Assembly (NCBI GenBank): GCA_902478715.1
Contig: CABSMC010000031.1
Span: 1 to 27,948 of the forward strand
Direction of reading: 5' to 3'
Length of the DNA: 27,948 nucleotides
From: an uncultured Adlercreutzia sp.
Lineage (GTDB): Bacteria > Actinomycetota > Coriobacteriia > Coriobacteriales > Eggerthellaceae
In this document: piece after piece, positions 1 through 6,722 of the stretch
Numbering within the stretch: position 1 is the stretch's first letter
Layout of the letters: every line of letters begins with the position of its first letter
Program-made: the position numbers and the translations under genes
The notes under the pieces: generated by a model
Database searches by the model: none
Told to the model about the DNA's origin: nothing
The model's input: the letters and a program-made list of their open reading frames with translations, nothing else

Positions 1-49
1 ACGAGATTCGCCTTAGTCTCGTGGGCTCGGAGATGTGTATAAGAGACAG
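1..49 (+). other. Illumina Nextera i7 adapter with index (non-genomic contamination)
   Basis: Bases 1-7 are the end of the P7 primer, 8-15 read TCGCCTTA, which matches Nextera index N701, 16-30 are the i7 linker GTCTCGTGGGCTCGG, and 31-49 are the Tn5 mosaic end AGATGTGTATAAGAGACAG. The string is a continuous synthetic oligonucleotide, so genomic sequence starts at about base 50 and this is an assembly contig end. Translations through it give the artefact peptides MCIRDS on the plus strand and LYTSPSPRD on the minus strand. Confidence 0.98.
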
Positions 50-236
50 CCTGGGCGGTAGTGGAGCGCTTTGCCCAGCCGGGGCCCTGGTTCGTCCGAG
101 GCGATGTGTGTCTGCTCCCCGATGCTCCGCGACGCAGAAAGCCGAGGGCGTCCGCTCTCGCAAGAACTCAGAGCGCTCCGGAAACGTCGGGCGGCAGGGG
201 AGCGGTTAAGAACGAAACCAAGAGAAGGAGACATCG
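50..236. other. Contig-end stretch with no convincing gene
   Basis: The reading frames here are short, lack a good ribosome binding site or run into the adapter. The 3' end carries the ribosome binding site (AGAAGGAG, about 222-229) for the zinc-ribbon gene. I see no RNA gene or repeat. Confidence 0.6.
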
Positions 237-530
237 ATGAAAATCTGCCCAGTTTGCGAGAGCACCCTGTTCGATGACATGGATACGTGCTTCGGGTGCC
301 TGTACCGTTTCGGCAGCGATCCGGCTCTCGAGGCGGCCTGCTCTGCGAAGGCAGTGCCCTGGCCCGTAGATGGAGGGGAAGGGGAGTGTGCTGCCAGCAG
401 AGGCGGCGAAGGCGGTTCTGCCGCCCCCACCGCCCAGGAGATGAGCGTTCCTGGCTGGCGTCTGCGCGTGCGCTCCGAGGGGCTTCAGCCCCGGGGGAGT
501 TCGCTTACCATAGAGATCGAGCCCGTCTAG
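237..530 (+). CDS. Small zinc-ribbon protein, function unknown
   Basis: This 97-residue protein begins with CPVC (residues 4-7) and, about 11 residues later, CFGC. That is a four-cysteine knuckle expected to bind one zinc ion. The middle is low-complexity Gly/Ala/Glu/Ser and the last 25 residues (WRLRVRSEG through IEIEPV) look like a short beta-strand tail. There is no signal peptide or membrane segment, so it is probably cytoplasmic. The start follows a strong AGAAGGAG site at good spacing. The gene converges on the ModE-like gene and the two stop codons share one CTAG palindrome (527-530). I do not recognise a named family. A zinc-binding adaptor or nucleic-acid-binding role is possible but is inference. 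Confidence 0.75.
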   Translation: MKICPVCESTLFDDMDTCFGCLYRFGSDPALEAACSAKAVPWPVDGGEGECAASRGGEGGSAAPTAQEMSVPGWRLRVRSEGLQPRGSSLTIEIEPV

Positions 531-871
531 CGGGTCATCTCCTTGAAGAGACGATCGGCCTCGGCTGAGAGGTGCTCCTCGATGGCCAGGTAGGCATCGA
601 GGAGGCGATTTCCGTCCTCGGTGAGCGTGGAGCCGTGAGCCCCGTCGCGCAGGAGGAGCTGCACGTCGAGCGTCTCCTCGGTGTCTTTGATGATGCGCCA
701 GGCCTTGCTGTAGGCCATGCGCATGCCCTTGGCGGCCGCGTTGAGGGAGCCCATCTCGCGCACGCCCAGGCAGAGCTTGGCGATGCCCGGTCCGAAGGCG
801 GACTTGTTCTCGGAAGAGGGGTTCGCCACGGTGAGGCGGACGGTGGTGGAGAGGTTCTTCAACTGGCCCAT
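527..871 (-). CDS. ModE-like winged helix-turn-helix regulator (DNA-binding domain only)
   Basis: The 114-residue protein matches the N-terminal DNA-binding domain of ModE, the molybdate-responsive regulator. The LysR-like helix-turn-helix spans GSLNAAAKGMRMAYSKAWRI (about residues 41-60), followed by LLLRDGAHGSTLTEDG, the typical wing. The C-terminal molybdate-binding (TOBE/MOP) domains of full ModE (about 260 residues) are absent, so it may not sense molybdate directly. The gene starts 28 bases after the thrC stop on the same strand and is probably co-transcribed with it. Its ribosome site is weak (GGAAG). A link to the molybdenum enzyme encoded 12 kb away is possible but unproven, because stand-alone ModE-type domains are common near molybdoenzymes in this bacterial group. 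Confidence 0.85.
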   Translation of the reverse strand: MGQLKNLSTTVRLTVANPSSENKSAFGPGIAKLCLGVREMGSLNAAAKGMRMAYSKAWRIIKDTEETLDVQLLLRDGAHGSTLTEDGNRLLDAYLAIEEHLSAEADRLFKEMTR

Positions 872-899
872 GATGGCATCGCTTCCGTTCCCGGGAGGC

Positions 900-2474
900 C
901 TAGCGGGCGAGGAACGCCTCGGCGGCGTCCTCGATGGCCTCGACGTCGTTGTCGATAACTTCGGTGAATCGTACTTGCATTGTATCTAGGTTGGCAAGTC
1001 CGGCGGGGATGTGATGCTTGCCCGTTTCCTCGGCGATGAGCTTGTTCAGCTCGCAACCGGTGAGCGCGGCCACGTCCGCGGGCAGCTCGCCAGAAGGCTC
1101 GATGCCGTGAAGCGCCCGGTAGACGTTGTTGCCGAATTTTGCCCAGTGGGCCGTGGAGGCGATGAGGACGGGGTTCTCGCCGCGCAGGTTCTGAGCGGCG
1201 GCGTAGGCCACAGCGGTGTGGGGATCCAGCAGGTAGTCGTGGGCGTCGAGCACTTCGCGGATGGTGGCGAGACAGGTGGCGTTGTCCACGGAATCGGCGC
1301 TGAAGTTCTCCCGCACGCGGCGGAACGTCTCGGCGTCTACACGGAAGCAGCGGGCGTCGGCCAGATCGGCCATCCACTGGCGAATAGCCTCGCCATTGCG
1401 GCCCGTGAGCTCGAAGAGCTGGCGCTCGAGGTTGGAGGAGACGAGAATGTCCATCGAGGGAGAGGAGGTAAGAATGAACTCGCGGTCGGAGATGTCGTAG
1501 GTGCCGGTGTTGATGAAGTCGGTGAGCACGCGGTTGTCGTTGCTGGCGCACAGCAGCCGTTCGATGGGCACCCCGATTTGCTTGGCGTACCAAGCGGCCA
1601 GGATGTTGCCGAAGTTGCCCGTGGGAACGCACACGTCGATGGGGCATCCGGCTTCGATCTTGCCCGCCGCCACGAGTTCGGCATAGCTGGAGATGTAATA
1701 GACCACCTGAGGCAGCAGCCGCCCCCAGTTGATGGAGTTGGCGCTGGAAAGGGCGATGCGGTACTCGTCCAGCAACTTCTCGGCGAACTTCTCGTCGGCA
1801 AAGGCGTGCTTGACGCCGGTCTGGCAGTCGTCGAAATTGCCGCGCACGGCCCACACCTGCACGTTGTCTCCGGTGGTGGTGACCATCTGCTTGCGCTGGA
1901 TGTCGCTCACGCCGCCATCGGGGAATAGCACCCCGATGGAAACGCCGTCTACGCCCTTGAAACCCTCCAGGGCGGCCTTGCCGGTGTCGCCGGAGGTGGC
2001 CACGAGGATCATGAACTCGTGATCGAGCGTCCCCTCCTCGCGCAGCTTCTCGGCGCTGGCCGAGAAGAAGTGGGGCAGGCACTGCAGGGCCATGTCCTTG
2101 AAGGCACTCGTCGGCCCGTGCCACAGCTCCAGGATGTGGGTGCTCTCGTCCAGTGAGGTAATAGGGCAGATGGCCTCATCGTCGAAATTGTCGCCATAGG
2201 CGCGGCCCATGAGCTCGTCGATGGCCTCGTCAGGCAGGTCGACGTTGAACGCCTTGTAGATGGCGGCCGCCCGCTGGGCGTAGGGGAGACGCGCCAGAGC
2301 GCAGATCTCGTCAAGGCTCAGCGTCGGCAGCTCTTCGGGAACGTAGAGACCGCCGCCTTGGGCCAGGCCGTTGATGACGGCTTGGGTGAAAGACACCGGC
2401 TCGCCGGCTGCTCCACGCGTGTCCACGTACAGGTTCTGGCCGAACGAGGCGGCCCGATCGATGCGTTGCGCCAT
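900..2474 (-). CDS. thrC: Threonine synthase
   Basis: Threonine synthase is a PLP enzyme that converts O-phospho-L-homoserine to L-threonine and phosphate in the cytoplasm, the last step of threonine synthesis. The 524-residue protein has the N-terminal threonine synthase domain (ending near GGGLYVPEELP), the PLP-lysine motif SAFKDMALQ (Lys126), the phosphate-binding stretch ATSGDTGKAAL, and VPTGNFGNILAAWYAK. The length fits the longer bacterial/yeast-type subgroup. The ATG follows AGAAGGATGATTC, a good ribosome site. A likely extended -10 promoter lies at 2510-2518 on the same strand. It is divergent from the iron-uptake genes and leads into the ModE-like gene. No homoserine kinase or dehydrogenase gene is adjacent. 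Confidence 0.97.
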   Translation of the reverse strand: MAQRIDRAASFGQNLYVDTRGAAGEPVSFTQAVINGLAQGGGLYVPEELPTLSLDEICALARLPYAQRAAAIYKAFNVDLPDEAIDELMGRAYGDNFDDEAICPITSLDESTHILELWHGPTSAFKDMALQCLPHFFSASAEKLREEGTLDHEFMILVATSGDTGKAALEGFKGVDGVSIGVLFPDGGVSDIQRKQMVTTTGDNVQVWAVRGNFDDCQTGVKHAFADEKFAEKLLDEYRIALSSANSINWGRLLPQVVYYISSYAELVAAGKIEAGCPIDVCVPTGNFGNILAAWYAKQIGVPIERLLCASNDNRVLTDFINTGTYDISDREFILTSSPSMDILVSSNLERQLFELTGRNGEAIRQWMADLADARCFRVDAETFRRVRENFSADSVDNATCLATIREVLDAHDYLLDPHTAVAYAAAQNLRGENPVLIASTAHWAKFGNNVYRALHGIEPSGELPADVAALTGCELNKLIAEETGKHHIPAGLANLDTMQVRFTEVIDNDVEAIEDAAEAFLAR

Positions 2475-2509
2475 GAATCATCCTTCTTCAAAGAGGTCAG
2501 ATGGGATAA

Positions 2510-2518
2510 AGGATACCA
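2510..2518 (-). promoter_or_regulatory. Extended -10 promoter for thrC
   Basis: Read on the minus strand this is TGGTATCCT, a TGn extended -10 element, 36 bases upstream of the thrC ATG. No clear -35 is visible. The same TGnTAnnnT form recurs at four other promoters in the window. Confidence 0.45.
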
Positions 2519-2600
2519 CGTCGCCCGCTCTTTGGAGGGGCGTTTCAGGCGGACTGTGCGAGTTTCGCGCTCACGTGACAAAGTATGAAAAAGCAAACTT

Positions 2601-2634
2601 TTAGGGTTTACATAGTCTAACTTTTGGCTACAAT
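2601..2634 (+). promoter_or_regulatory. feoA promoter with candidate metal-repressor site
   Basis: TTTACA (2607-2612) and TACAAT (2629-2634) are separated by 16 bases, a good sigma-70-type promoter. Within the spacer lies TCTAACTTTTG (2616-2626), which matches the right half of the perfect inverted repeat upstream of feoB (TCTAACTTCTG, 3390-3400) with one mismatch. TTAG (2601-2604) may supply the left half. A DtxR-type repressor bound here would block polymerase. Confidence 0.5.
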
Positions 2635-2671
2635 ACAATGTTGCATGCAGCTAACATTGATTGGAGTCATC

Positions 2672-2953
2672 ATGAGCAATGCGATGGTTATGGAGAGCGC
2701 CGTCTGCCGGGCCAGCAGCGCGGGCGCGTCGTGCCAGCCGATGCCGCTGACGTTCCTGCGTCGCGGCGATGCCGCTCAAGTTGTCCGCGTGCGGGGAAAG
2801 GGCGATGTGCACCATCATCTCGAGAACCTCGGGTTCGTCGAGGGAGCGAAGGTGTCCGTCGTTTCCGAGCAGGCAGGAAACTTCATCGTGGAGATCAAGG
2901 GCGCGAGTGTGGCGCTCGATAAATCGGTGGCCGCGAAGATCATCGTTTCATAA
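2672..2953 (+). CDS. feoA: FeoA-domain protein (first copy)
   Basis: FeoA proteins are small cytoplasmic SH3-fold proteins that support FeoB in ferrous-iron uptake. This 93-residue version has about 28 unconserved N-terminal residues followed by the FeoA fold: MPLTFLRRGDAAQVVRVRGK, then LENLGFVEGAKVSVVSEQAG and a final hydrophobic strand AAKIIVS. I place the start at ATG 2672 because TTGGAG sits five bases upstream. In-frame codons further upstream overlap the predicted -10. A 147-base spacer separates it from the second feoA; it contains a possible 9-bp stem (2960-2968 with 2982-2990). Tandem feoA genes before feoB are common in anaerobes. Confidence 0.9.
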   Translation: MSNAMVMESAVCRASSAGASCQPMPLTFLRRGDAAQVVRVRGKGDVHHHLENLGFVEGAKVSVVSEQAGNFIVEIKGASVALDKSVAAKIIVS

Positions 2954-3100
2954 GAAGGCACGCCCGTCGCGCGCCCGCAAAGATGGGCGTCAAGAGGCGT
3001 TCGCGTCGTCGCGCGATCGCAATGACGGACGCCGCGGGGCGCCTGCGTTGTCGTGCCGACCCAATCAACCGGAATCGCCGAGAGGACAGAAAGGAAGAAC

Positions 3101-3331
3101 ATGGCTGAGGACAAGACCCTGCGCGATGTGCCCGTGGGGCAATCGGCGACGGTGCGCCGCCTGGTGGGCGAGGGCGCCATCAAGCGCCGCATCATGGATA
3201 TGGGCATCACCAAGGGCACCGATATCTACGTGCGCAAGGTGGCGCCTTTGGGAGACCCCATCGAGGTGACTGTCCGCGGGTTCGAGTTGTCGCTTCGCAA
3301 GGACGAGGCGCAAAACGTGCTCGTATCCTAG
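3101..3331 (+). CDS. feoA: FeoA-domain protein (second copy)
   Basis: The 76-residue protein is a compact FeoA domain: VPVGQSATVRRLVGEGAIKR, RIMDMGITKGTDIYVRKVAP, then DPIEVTVRGFELSLRKDEA. It ends at the last strand, a standard FeoA length, and matches the canonical FeoA consensus better than the first copy. The start at ATG 3101 follows AAAGGAAG. A rho-independent terminator (3348-3369) follows directly, so much transcription from the feoA promoter probably ends before feoB. FeoA is thought to bind the FeoB G-domain region and modulate transport; that role here is from the family. Confidence 0.93.
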   Translation: MAEDKTLRDVPVGQSATVRRLVGEGAIKRRIMDMGITKGTDIYVRKVAPLGDPIEVTVRGFELSLRKDEAQNVLVS

Positions 3332-3347
3332 GGGAACCGCACCCCCC

Positions 3348-3369
3348 TGCGCCCGAGGGCGCATTTTTT
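3348..3369 (+). terminator. Rho-independent terminator after the second feoA
   Basis: TGCGCC and GGCGCA form a GC-rich stem around a four-base loop, followed by six T residues (3364-3369). It lies 17 bases after the feoA stop and before feoB, so feoB probably has its own promoter or depends on read-through. Confidence 0.85.
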
Positions 3370-3378
3370 CTCCCCTCT

Positions 3379-3396
3379 AGTTAGTTTTATCTAACT
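3379..3396. promoter_or_regulatory. Candidate iron-repressor operator upstream of feoB
   Basis: AGTTAG and CTAACT are perfect 6-bp inverted arms around TTTTAT. The TTAG...CTAA pattern resembles DtxR/IdeR-type operators. Its right half recurs in the feoA promoter. A DtxR-family gene lies in the same cluster (6243-6623). A matching -10/-35 pair for feoB is not obvious. Confidence 0.5.
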
Positions 3397-3477
3397 TCTG
3401 TCTTCGCCGCGGCGCGCATTGGGAGGCGCGAGAAGGGCCCGGCGAACAACGGTTTTTTGGAGAAGGAAAGGCTGATC

Positions 3478-5814
3478 ATGGCTATCAACATTGCCCTTGC
3501 AGGCAACCCCAATTGCGGCAAGACGACCATGTTCAACGATCTGACCGGCGCGAACCAGTACGTGGGAAACTGGCCCGGCGTGACCGTTGAGAAAAAAGAG
3601 GGCCGCTACCGCGCCGATAAGGGGGTGGTCGTCACCGACCTGCCCGGCGTGTACTCGCTCTCGCCCTACACCCCCGAGGAGATCGTCACCCGCGACTACC
3701 TCATGAGCGGCAAACCGGACGCGGTCATCAACCTGGTGGACGCGACGAACCTCGAGCACAACCTCTACCTCACCACCCAGATCATCGATCTGGGCATTCC
3801 CGTGGTCGTGGCCCTCAATATGATGGATCTCGTGGAGAAAAACGGCGATAAGATCGACGTCGATGCCCTTGCCAAGCGCTTGGGCTGCCCGGTGGTGCCG
3901 ACCTCGGCGCTCAAGGGCCGCGGCATGGAGGAGGTTGTGAAGGCCGCCATCGAGGCGGGCAAGAAGGGCTCCGCCCCTGCGACCACCCTGCGCTTCACCA
4001 ACGAGGTGGAAGAGGCCTTAGCCCAGGTCATCGACGTGGCCGGCGCGGCCATCAAGGGCCGCCATGCTCGCTGGTACGCCATCAAACTCCTGGAAGGCGA
4101 GCAGCTCACCATCGACGCGCTGAACCTGCCGGCCGCCGCGCTCTCGAAGATCGTCGCCATCCGCGAGCATCTGGAAGATGCGGAGGACGACGACGCCGAG
4201 TCCATCATCACCAACGAGCGTTACGACAATATCACGGAGGTTTGTGACGCCTGCGTGAAGAAGTCCCCGAAGATCATGACCACCACCCAGAAGATCGACC
4301 GCGTGGTCACCAACCGCATCCTGGGCATCCCGATCTTCATCGTCATCATGTTCCTCGTGTACTACATCTCGGTGTCCACCGTGGGCACCATCGTGACCGA
4401 CTGGGCCAACGACGGCCTGTTCGGCGACGGCTGGCTCTACACCGGCACCGAACAGTACGAGGCCGCCGTCGAGGAGTTCGAGGGCATCCTCGAGACCGAC
4501 GAGGGCGTGGCTGCCTTCGAAGCCGGCGAGTTGGAGGAGCCCGATCCAGCCGACTACGGCTTCTACCACGTGGGCGTGCCCGTCGTGGTGGGCGGCTGGC
4601 TTGAATCCATCGGCGCCGCTCCCTGGGTGCAGTCGCTCGTGCTGGACGGCATCATCGCCGGCGTGGGCGCCGTCATCGGCTTCATCCCGCAGCTGATCGT
4701 GCTGTTCATCCTGCTCGGTTTCTTGGAGGGTTGCGGATACATGGCCCGCGTCGCCTTCATCATGGACCGCGTGTTCCGCCGCTTCGGTCTGTCCGGCAAA
4801 TCCTTCATCCCAATGCTCATTGCCTCCGGTTGCGGTGTGCCCGCGGTCATGGCCACCAAGACCATCGAGAACGAGAAGGATCGCCGCATGACCATCATGA
4901 CGACGACTATGATCCCCTGCGGCGCCAAGCTGCCCATCATCGCGCTCGTCTTCGGCGCCCTGGCCGGCGGCGACTACGAGGCAACCTGGTGGGTCGCGCC
5001 CGTCTTCTACTTCCTGGGGCTGTTCGCCATCATCTTGTCCTGCATTATCCTGAAGAAGTTCCGCGCCTTCTCCGGCGAGGTGGCCCCCTTCATCATGGAG
5101 CTTCCCCAATACCATCTGCCCACGGTGAAGAACGTGCTGCTTTCCATGTGGGAGCGCGTGCGCAGCTACGTGGTGAAAGCCGGTACCATCATCTTCCTGT
5201 CCTCTATGGTCATCTGGTTCCTGCTGAACTTCGGCTTCTACGAGGGCTCCTTCGGCCTGCTCGACCCCGAGGTTGACGACTATATCCAGTACAGCCTCAT
5301 GGCTGGCCTCGGCAACCTGCTCGCCTGGATCTTCGCGCCGCTCGGCTTCGGCAACTGGGAATCTACCGTCACCTCCATCACGGGTCTTGTGGCCAAGGAG
5401 AACGTCGTGGCCACCGTGGGCGTCATCACGAGCCTCGGCGAGGAAATCGGCGAGACCGACCCGTCGCTGTGGGCCTCGTTTGCCGCCATGCTCGGCGGCA
5501 GCTCGGCGGCCATCATGGCCTTCTGCGCCTTCAATCTTTTGTGTGCGCCGTGCTTCGCGGCCATCGGCACTATCCGTCGCCAGATGATGTCGGCGAAGTG
5601 GACCTGGGCCGCCATCGGCTACATGTGCGCCTTCGCCTGGTGCGTGGGCCTCATGATCTACCAGTTCGGCGGCCTTATCGCCGGTGAGATCGCCTTCGGC
5701 CCGTTCACGGCGCTGGCTGTCGTGGTGGCCGCGGGCATGCTGTACCTGCTGTTCCGCCCGGCCGCCAAGCCCAAGGGCGCGGGCAGGCTGGAAGCGGCGA
5801 GCAAGAACGCCTAA
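3478..5814 (+). CDS. feoB: Ferrous iron transporter FeoB
   Basis: FeoB is the inner-membrane Fe(II) transporter with an N-terminal G-protein-like domain. In this 778-residue protein the GTPase motifs are all visible: G1 GNPNCGKT (9-16), G2 Thr36 in NWPGVTVEKKEG, G3 DLPG (54-57), G4 NMMD (114-117) and G5 SALKG. A helical spacer follows, then a polytopic membrane region with two Gate segments, including GFIPQLIVLFILLGFLEGCG and the later GLVAKENVVATVG. An acidic insertion (EQYEAAVEEFEGILETDEG, about residues 328-346) sits in the first extracellular loop. I chose ATG 3478, before MAINIALAG, because GGAAAGG precedes it and FeoB proteins start close to the first beta strand. An upstream in-frame codon at 3457 is less likely. 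Confidence 0.98.
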   Translation: MAINIALAGNPNCGKTTMFNDLTGANQYVGNWPGVTVEKKEGRYRADKGVVVTDLPGVYSLSPYTPEEIVTRDYLMSGKPDAVINLVDATNLEHNLYLTTQIIDLGIPVVVALNMMDLVEKNGDKIDVDALAKRLGCPVVPTSALKGRGMEEVVKAAIEAGKKGSAPATTLRFTNEVEEALAQVIDVAGAAIKGRHARWYAIKLLEGEQLTIDALNLPAAALSKIVAIREHLEDAEDDDAESIITNERYDNITEVCDACVKKSPKIMTTTQKIDRVVTNRILGIPIFIVIMFLVYYISVSTVGTIVTDWANDGLFGDGWLYTGTEQYEAAVEEFEGILETDEGVAAFEAGELEEPDPADYGFYHVGVPVVVGGWLESIGAAPWVQSLVLDGIIAGVGAVIGFIPQLIVLFILLGFLEGCGYMARVAFIMDRVFRRFGLSGKSFIPMLIASGCGVPAVMATKTIENEKDRRMTIMTTTMIPCGAKLPIIALVFGALAGGDYEATWWVAPVFYFLGLFAIILSCIILKKFRAFSGEVAPFIMELPQYHLPTVKNVLLSMWERVRSYVVKAGTIIFLSSMVIWFLLNFGFYEGSFGLLDPEVDDYIQYSLMAGLGNLLAWIFAPLGFGNWESTVTSITGLVAKENVVATVGVITSLGEEIGETDPSLWASFAAMLGGSSAAIMAFCAFNLLCAPCFAAIGTIRRQMMSAKWTWAAIGYMCAFAWCVGLMIYQFGGLIAGEIAFGPFTALAVVVAAGMLYLLFRPAAKPKGAGRLEAASKNA

Positions 5815-5830
5815 GTTGTAAGGAAGCACC

Positions 5831-6133
5831 ATGCAAGAGCTCAGCCTCAATTTCCCCACCGTCGTCATCCTTCTGGTCATCCTGGCCCTGGCGGTGCTCG
5901 CCATCCGGCGCATGACGCGCCGCGGCCTGTGCGACTGCGGCGACCATTGCGGCGATGGAGAAGGGGGCTGCGCCGGCTGCTCCCACTGCGCTTCGGCCGT
6001 TCGACCGACCGTTTCAAGCCGCATCACCGGCACGGGTGCCGGTGACGAGATGCCGCCGTGCTGCCAGGCAGCCGAGGCTATGGCCCAAGCCGCCGCCAAG
6101 GCCGTGGGGGATCAGGCCCCGCGCCGTCCGTAA
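5831..6133 (+). CDS. FeoB-associated Cys-rich membrane protein
   Basis: The 100-residue protein has one N-terminal membrane helix (VVILLVILALAVLAI, about residues 11-25), a basic RRMTRRG stretch, then a Cys-rich cytoplasmic segment LCDCGDHC...CAGCSHC. This architecture matches the FeoB-associated Cys-rich membrane protein family, found directly after feoB and sometimes regarded as a FeoC-like accessory. The cysteines could bind iron or an Fe-S cluster. It starts 16 bases after the feoB stop with AAGGAAG as ribosome site. The last 45 residues are Ala/Pro-rich and less typical. A terminator follows at 6157-6192. Confidence 0.85.
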   Translation: MQELSLNFPTVVILLVILALAVLAIRRMTRRGLCDCGDHCGDGEGGCAGCSHCASAVRPTVSSRITGTGAGDEMPPCCQAAEAMAQAAAKAVGDQAPRRP

Positions 6134-6156
6134 CCGTTTGGCGAAGACAATGTGAA

Positions 6157-6192
6157 AGAGGCTCGGAAGTTTCGGCTCCGAGCCTCTTTTTT
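6157..6192 (+). terminator. Rho-independent terminator after the feoB operon
   Basis: AGAGGCTCGGA (6157-6167) and its exact reverse complement (6177-6187) form an 11-bp stem with a 9-base loop, followed by a T run. It separates feoB and its accessory gene from the downstream repressor gene. Confidence 0.93.
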
Positions 6193-6204
6193 CTTCGCGC
6201 GCCG

Positions 6205-6213
6205 TGCTATGAT
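6205..6213 (+). promoter_or_regulatory. Extended -10 promoter for the DtxR-type regulator
   Basis: TGCTATGAT is an extended -10 element placed 30 bases before the proposed GTG start. It lies just after the preceding terminator, as expected for an independent transcription unit. Confidence 0.5.
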
Positions 6214-6242
6214 GATCTGACTTGTTCGATAAGGAGATTGCT

Positions 6243-6623
6243 GTGGTGAAAACGTCCATGTCCCACGAGGATTACCTCGAGGCCATCGTCATGCTGGGCG
6301 GCACGACCGACGCGCCCGTACGCTCGGTGGATGTGGCCAACAAGCTGGGCGTTTCCAAAGCGTCGGTGAACAAGGCCATCTCCGCTCTGAAGGAGCAGGA
6401 GCTGGTCGTGCAACCGCACTACGGCGACATCACGCTGACCGAGGCGGGCTACGCCTACGGTCGGTCGGTGCTCGACCGCCATCGCATGCTCTTCGACTTT
6501 CTGACCAAGGCCTTGGGGATCGAACCCGAGGTGGCGGAAGTCGAGGCCTGCCAGATGGAACACGCCATCAGCGATGCCTCCTTCGAGAAATGGGGCGCGT
6601 TCGTCCGTAGCCTCGACTTGTGA
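6243..6623 (+). CDS. DtxR/MntR-family metal-dependent repressor
   Basis: The protein (about 127 residues) has the DtxR-family winged helix: EDYLEAIVML, then VRSVDVANKLGVSKASVNKA as helix-turn-helix and ITLTEAGYAYGRSV as wing and linker. The metal-binding dimerisation domain follows, with RHRMLFDFL, GIEPEVAEVEACQMEHAIS (Glu, Cys and His ligands typical of iron- or manganese-sensing members). It stops there without the C-terminal SH3/FeoA-like domain of DtxR and IdeR, so it is closest in layout to MntR. AAGGAG (6231-6236) precedes GTG 6243; GTG 6246 is an alternative. Its position suggests it senses Fe(II) and represses the feo genes through the TCTAACTT-containing sites; that is inference. Confidence 0.92.
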   Translation: MVKTSMSHEDYLEAIVMLGGTTDAPVRSVDVANKLGVSKASVNKAISALKEQELVVQPHYGDITLTEAGYAYGRSVLDRHRMLFDFLTKALGIEPEVAEVEACQMEHAISDASFEKWGAFVRSLDL

Positions 6624-6722
6624 GCAAGGGGCGCCTCGGCGCCTGACCGATAATCTACCCGCTTTCGACTGACTACCCGCACCAGAAACGAACCCCGGCA
6701 GCGAAAGGACGAGCGAACTCCC

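Noticed and set aside
21..234. Open frames over the adapter (plus strand 21-209 and minus strand 13-234)
   Set aside because: They contain translated Nextera adapter and no good ribosome binding site; they are artefacts.
4018..6099. Long minus-strand frame of 693 codons
   Set aside because: It lies antisense to feoB, is His/Gly/Asp-rich with no recognisable domain, and feoB is clearly coding on the other strand.
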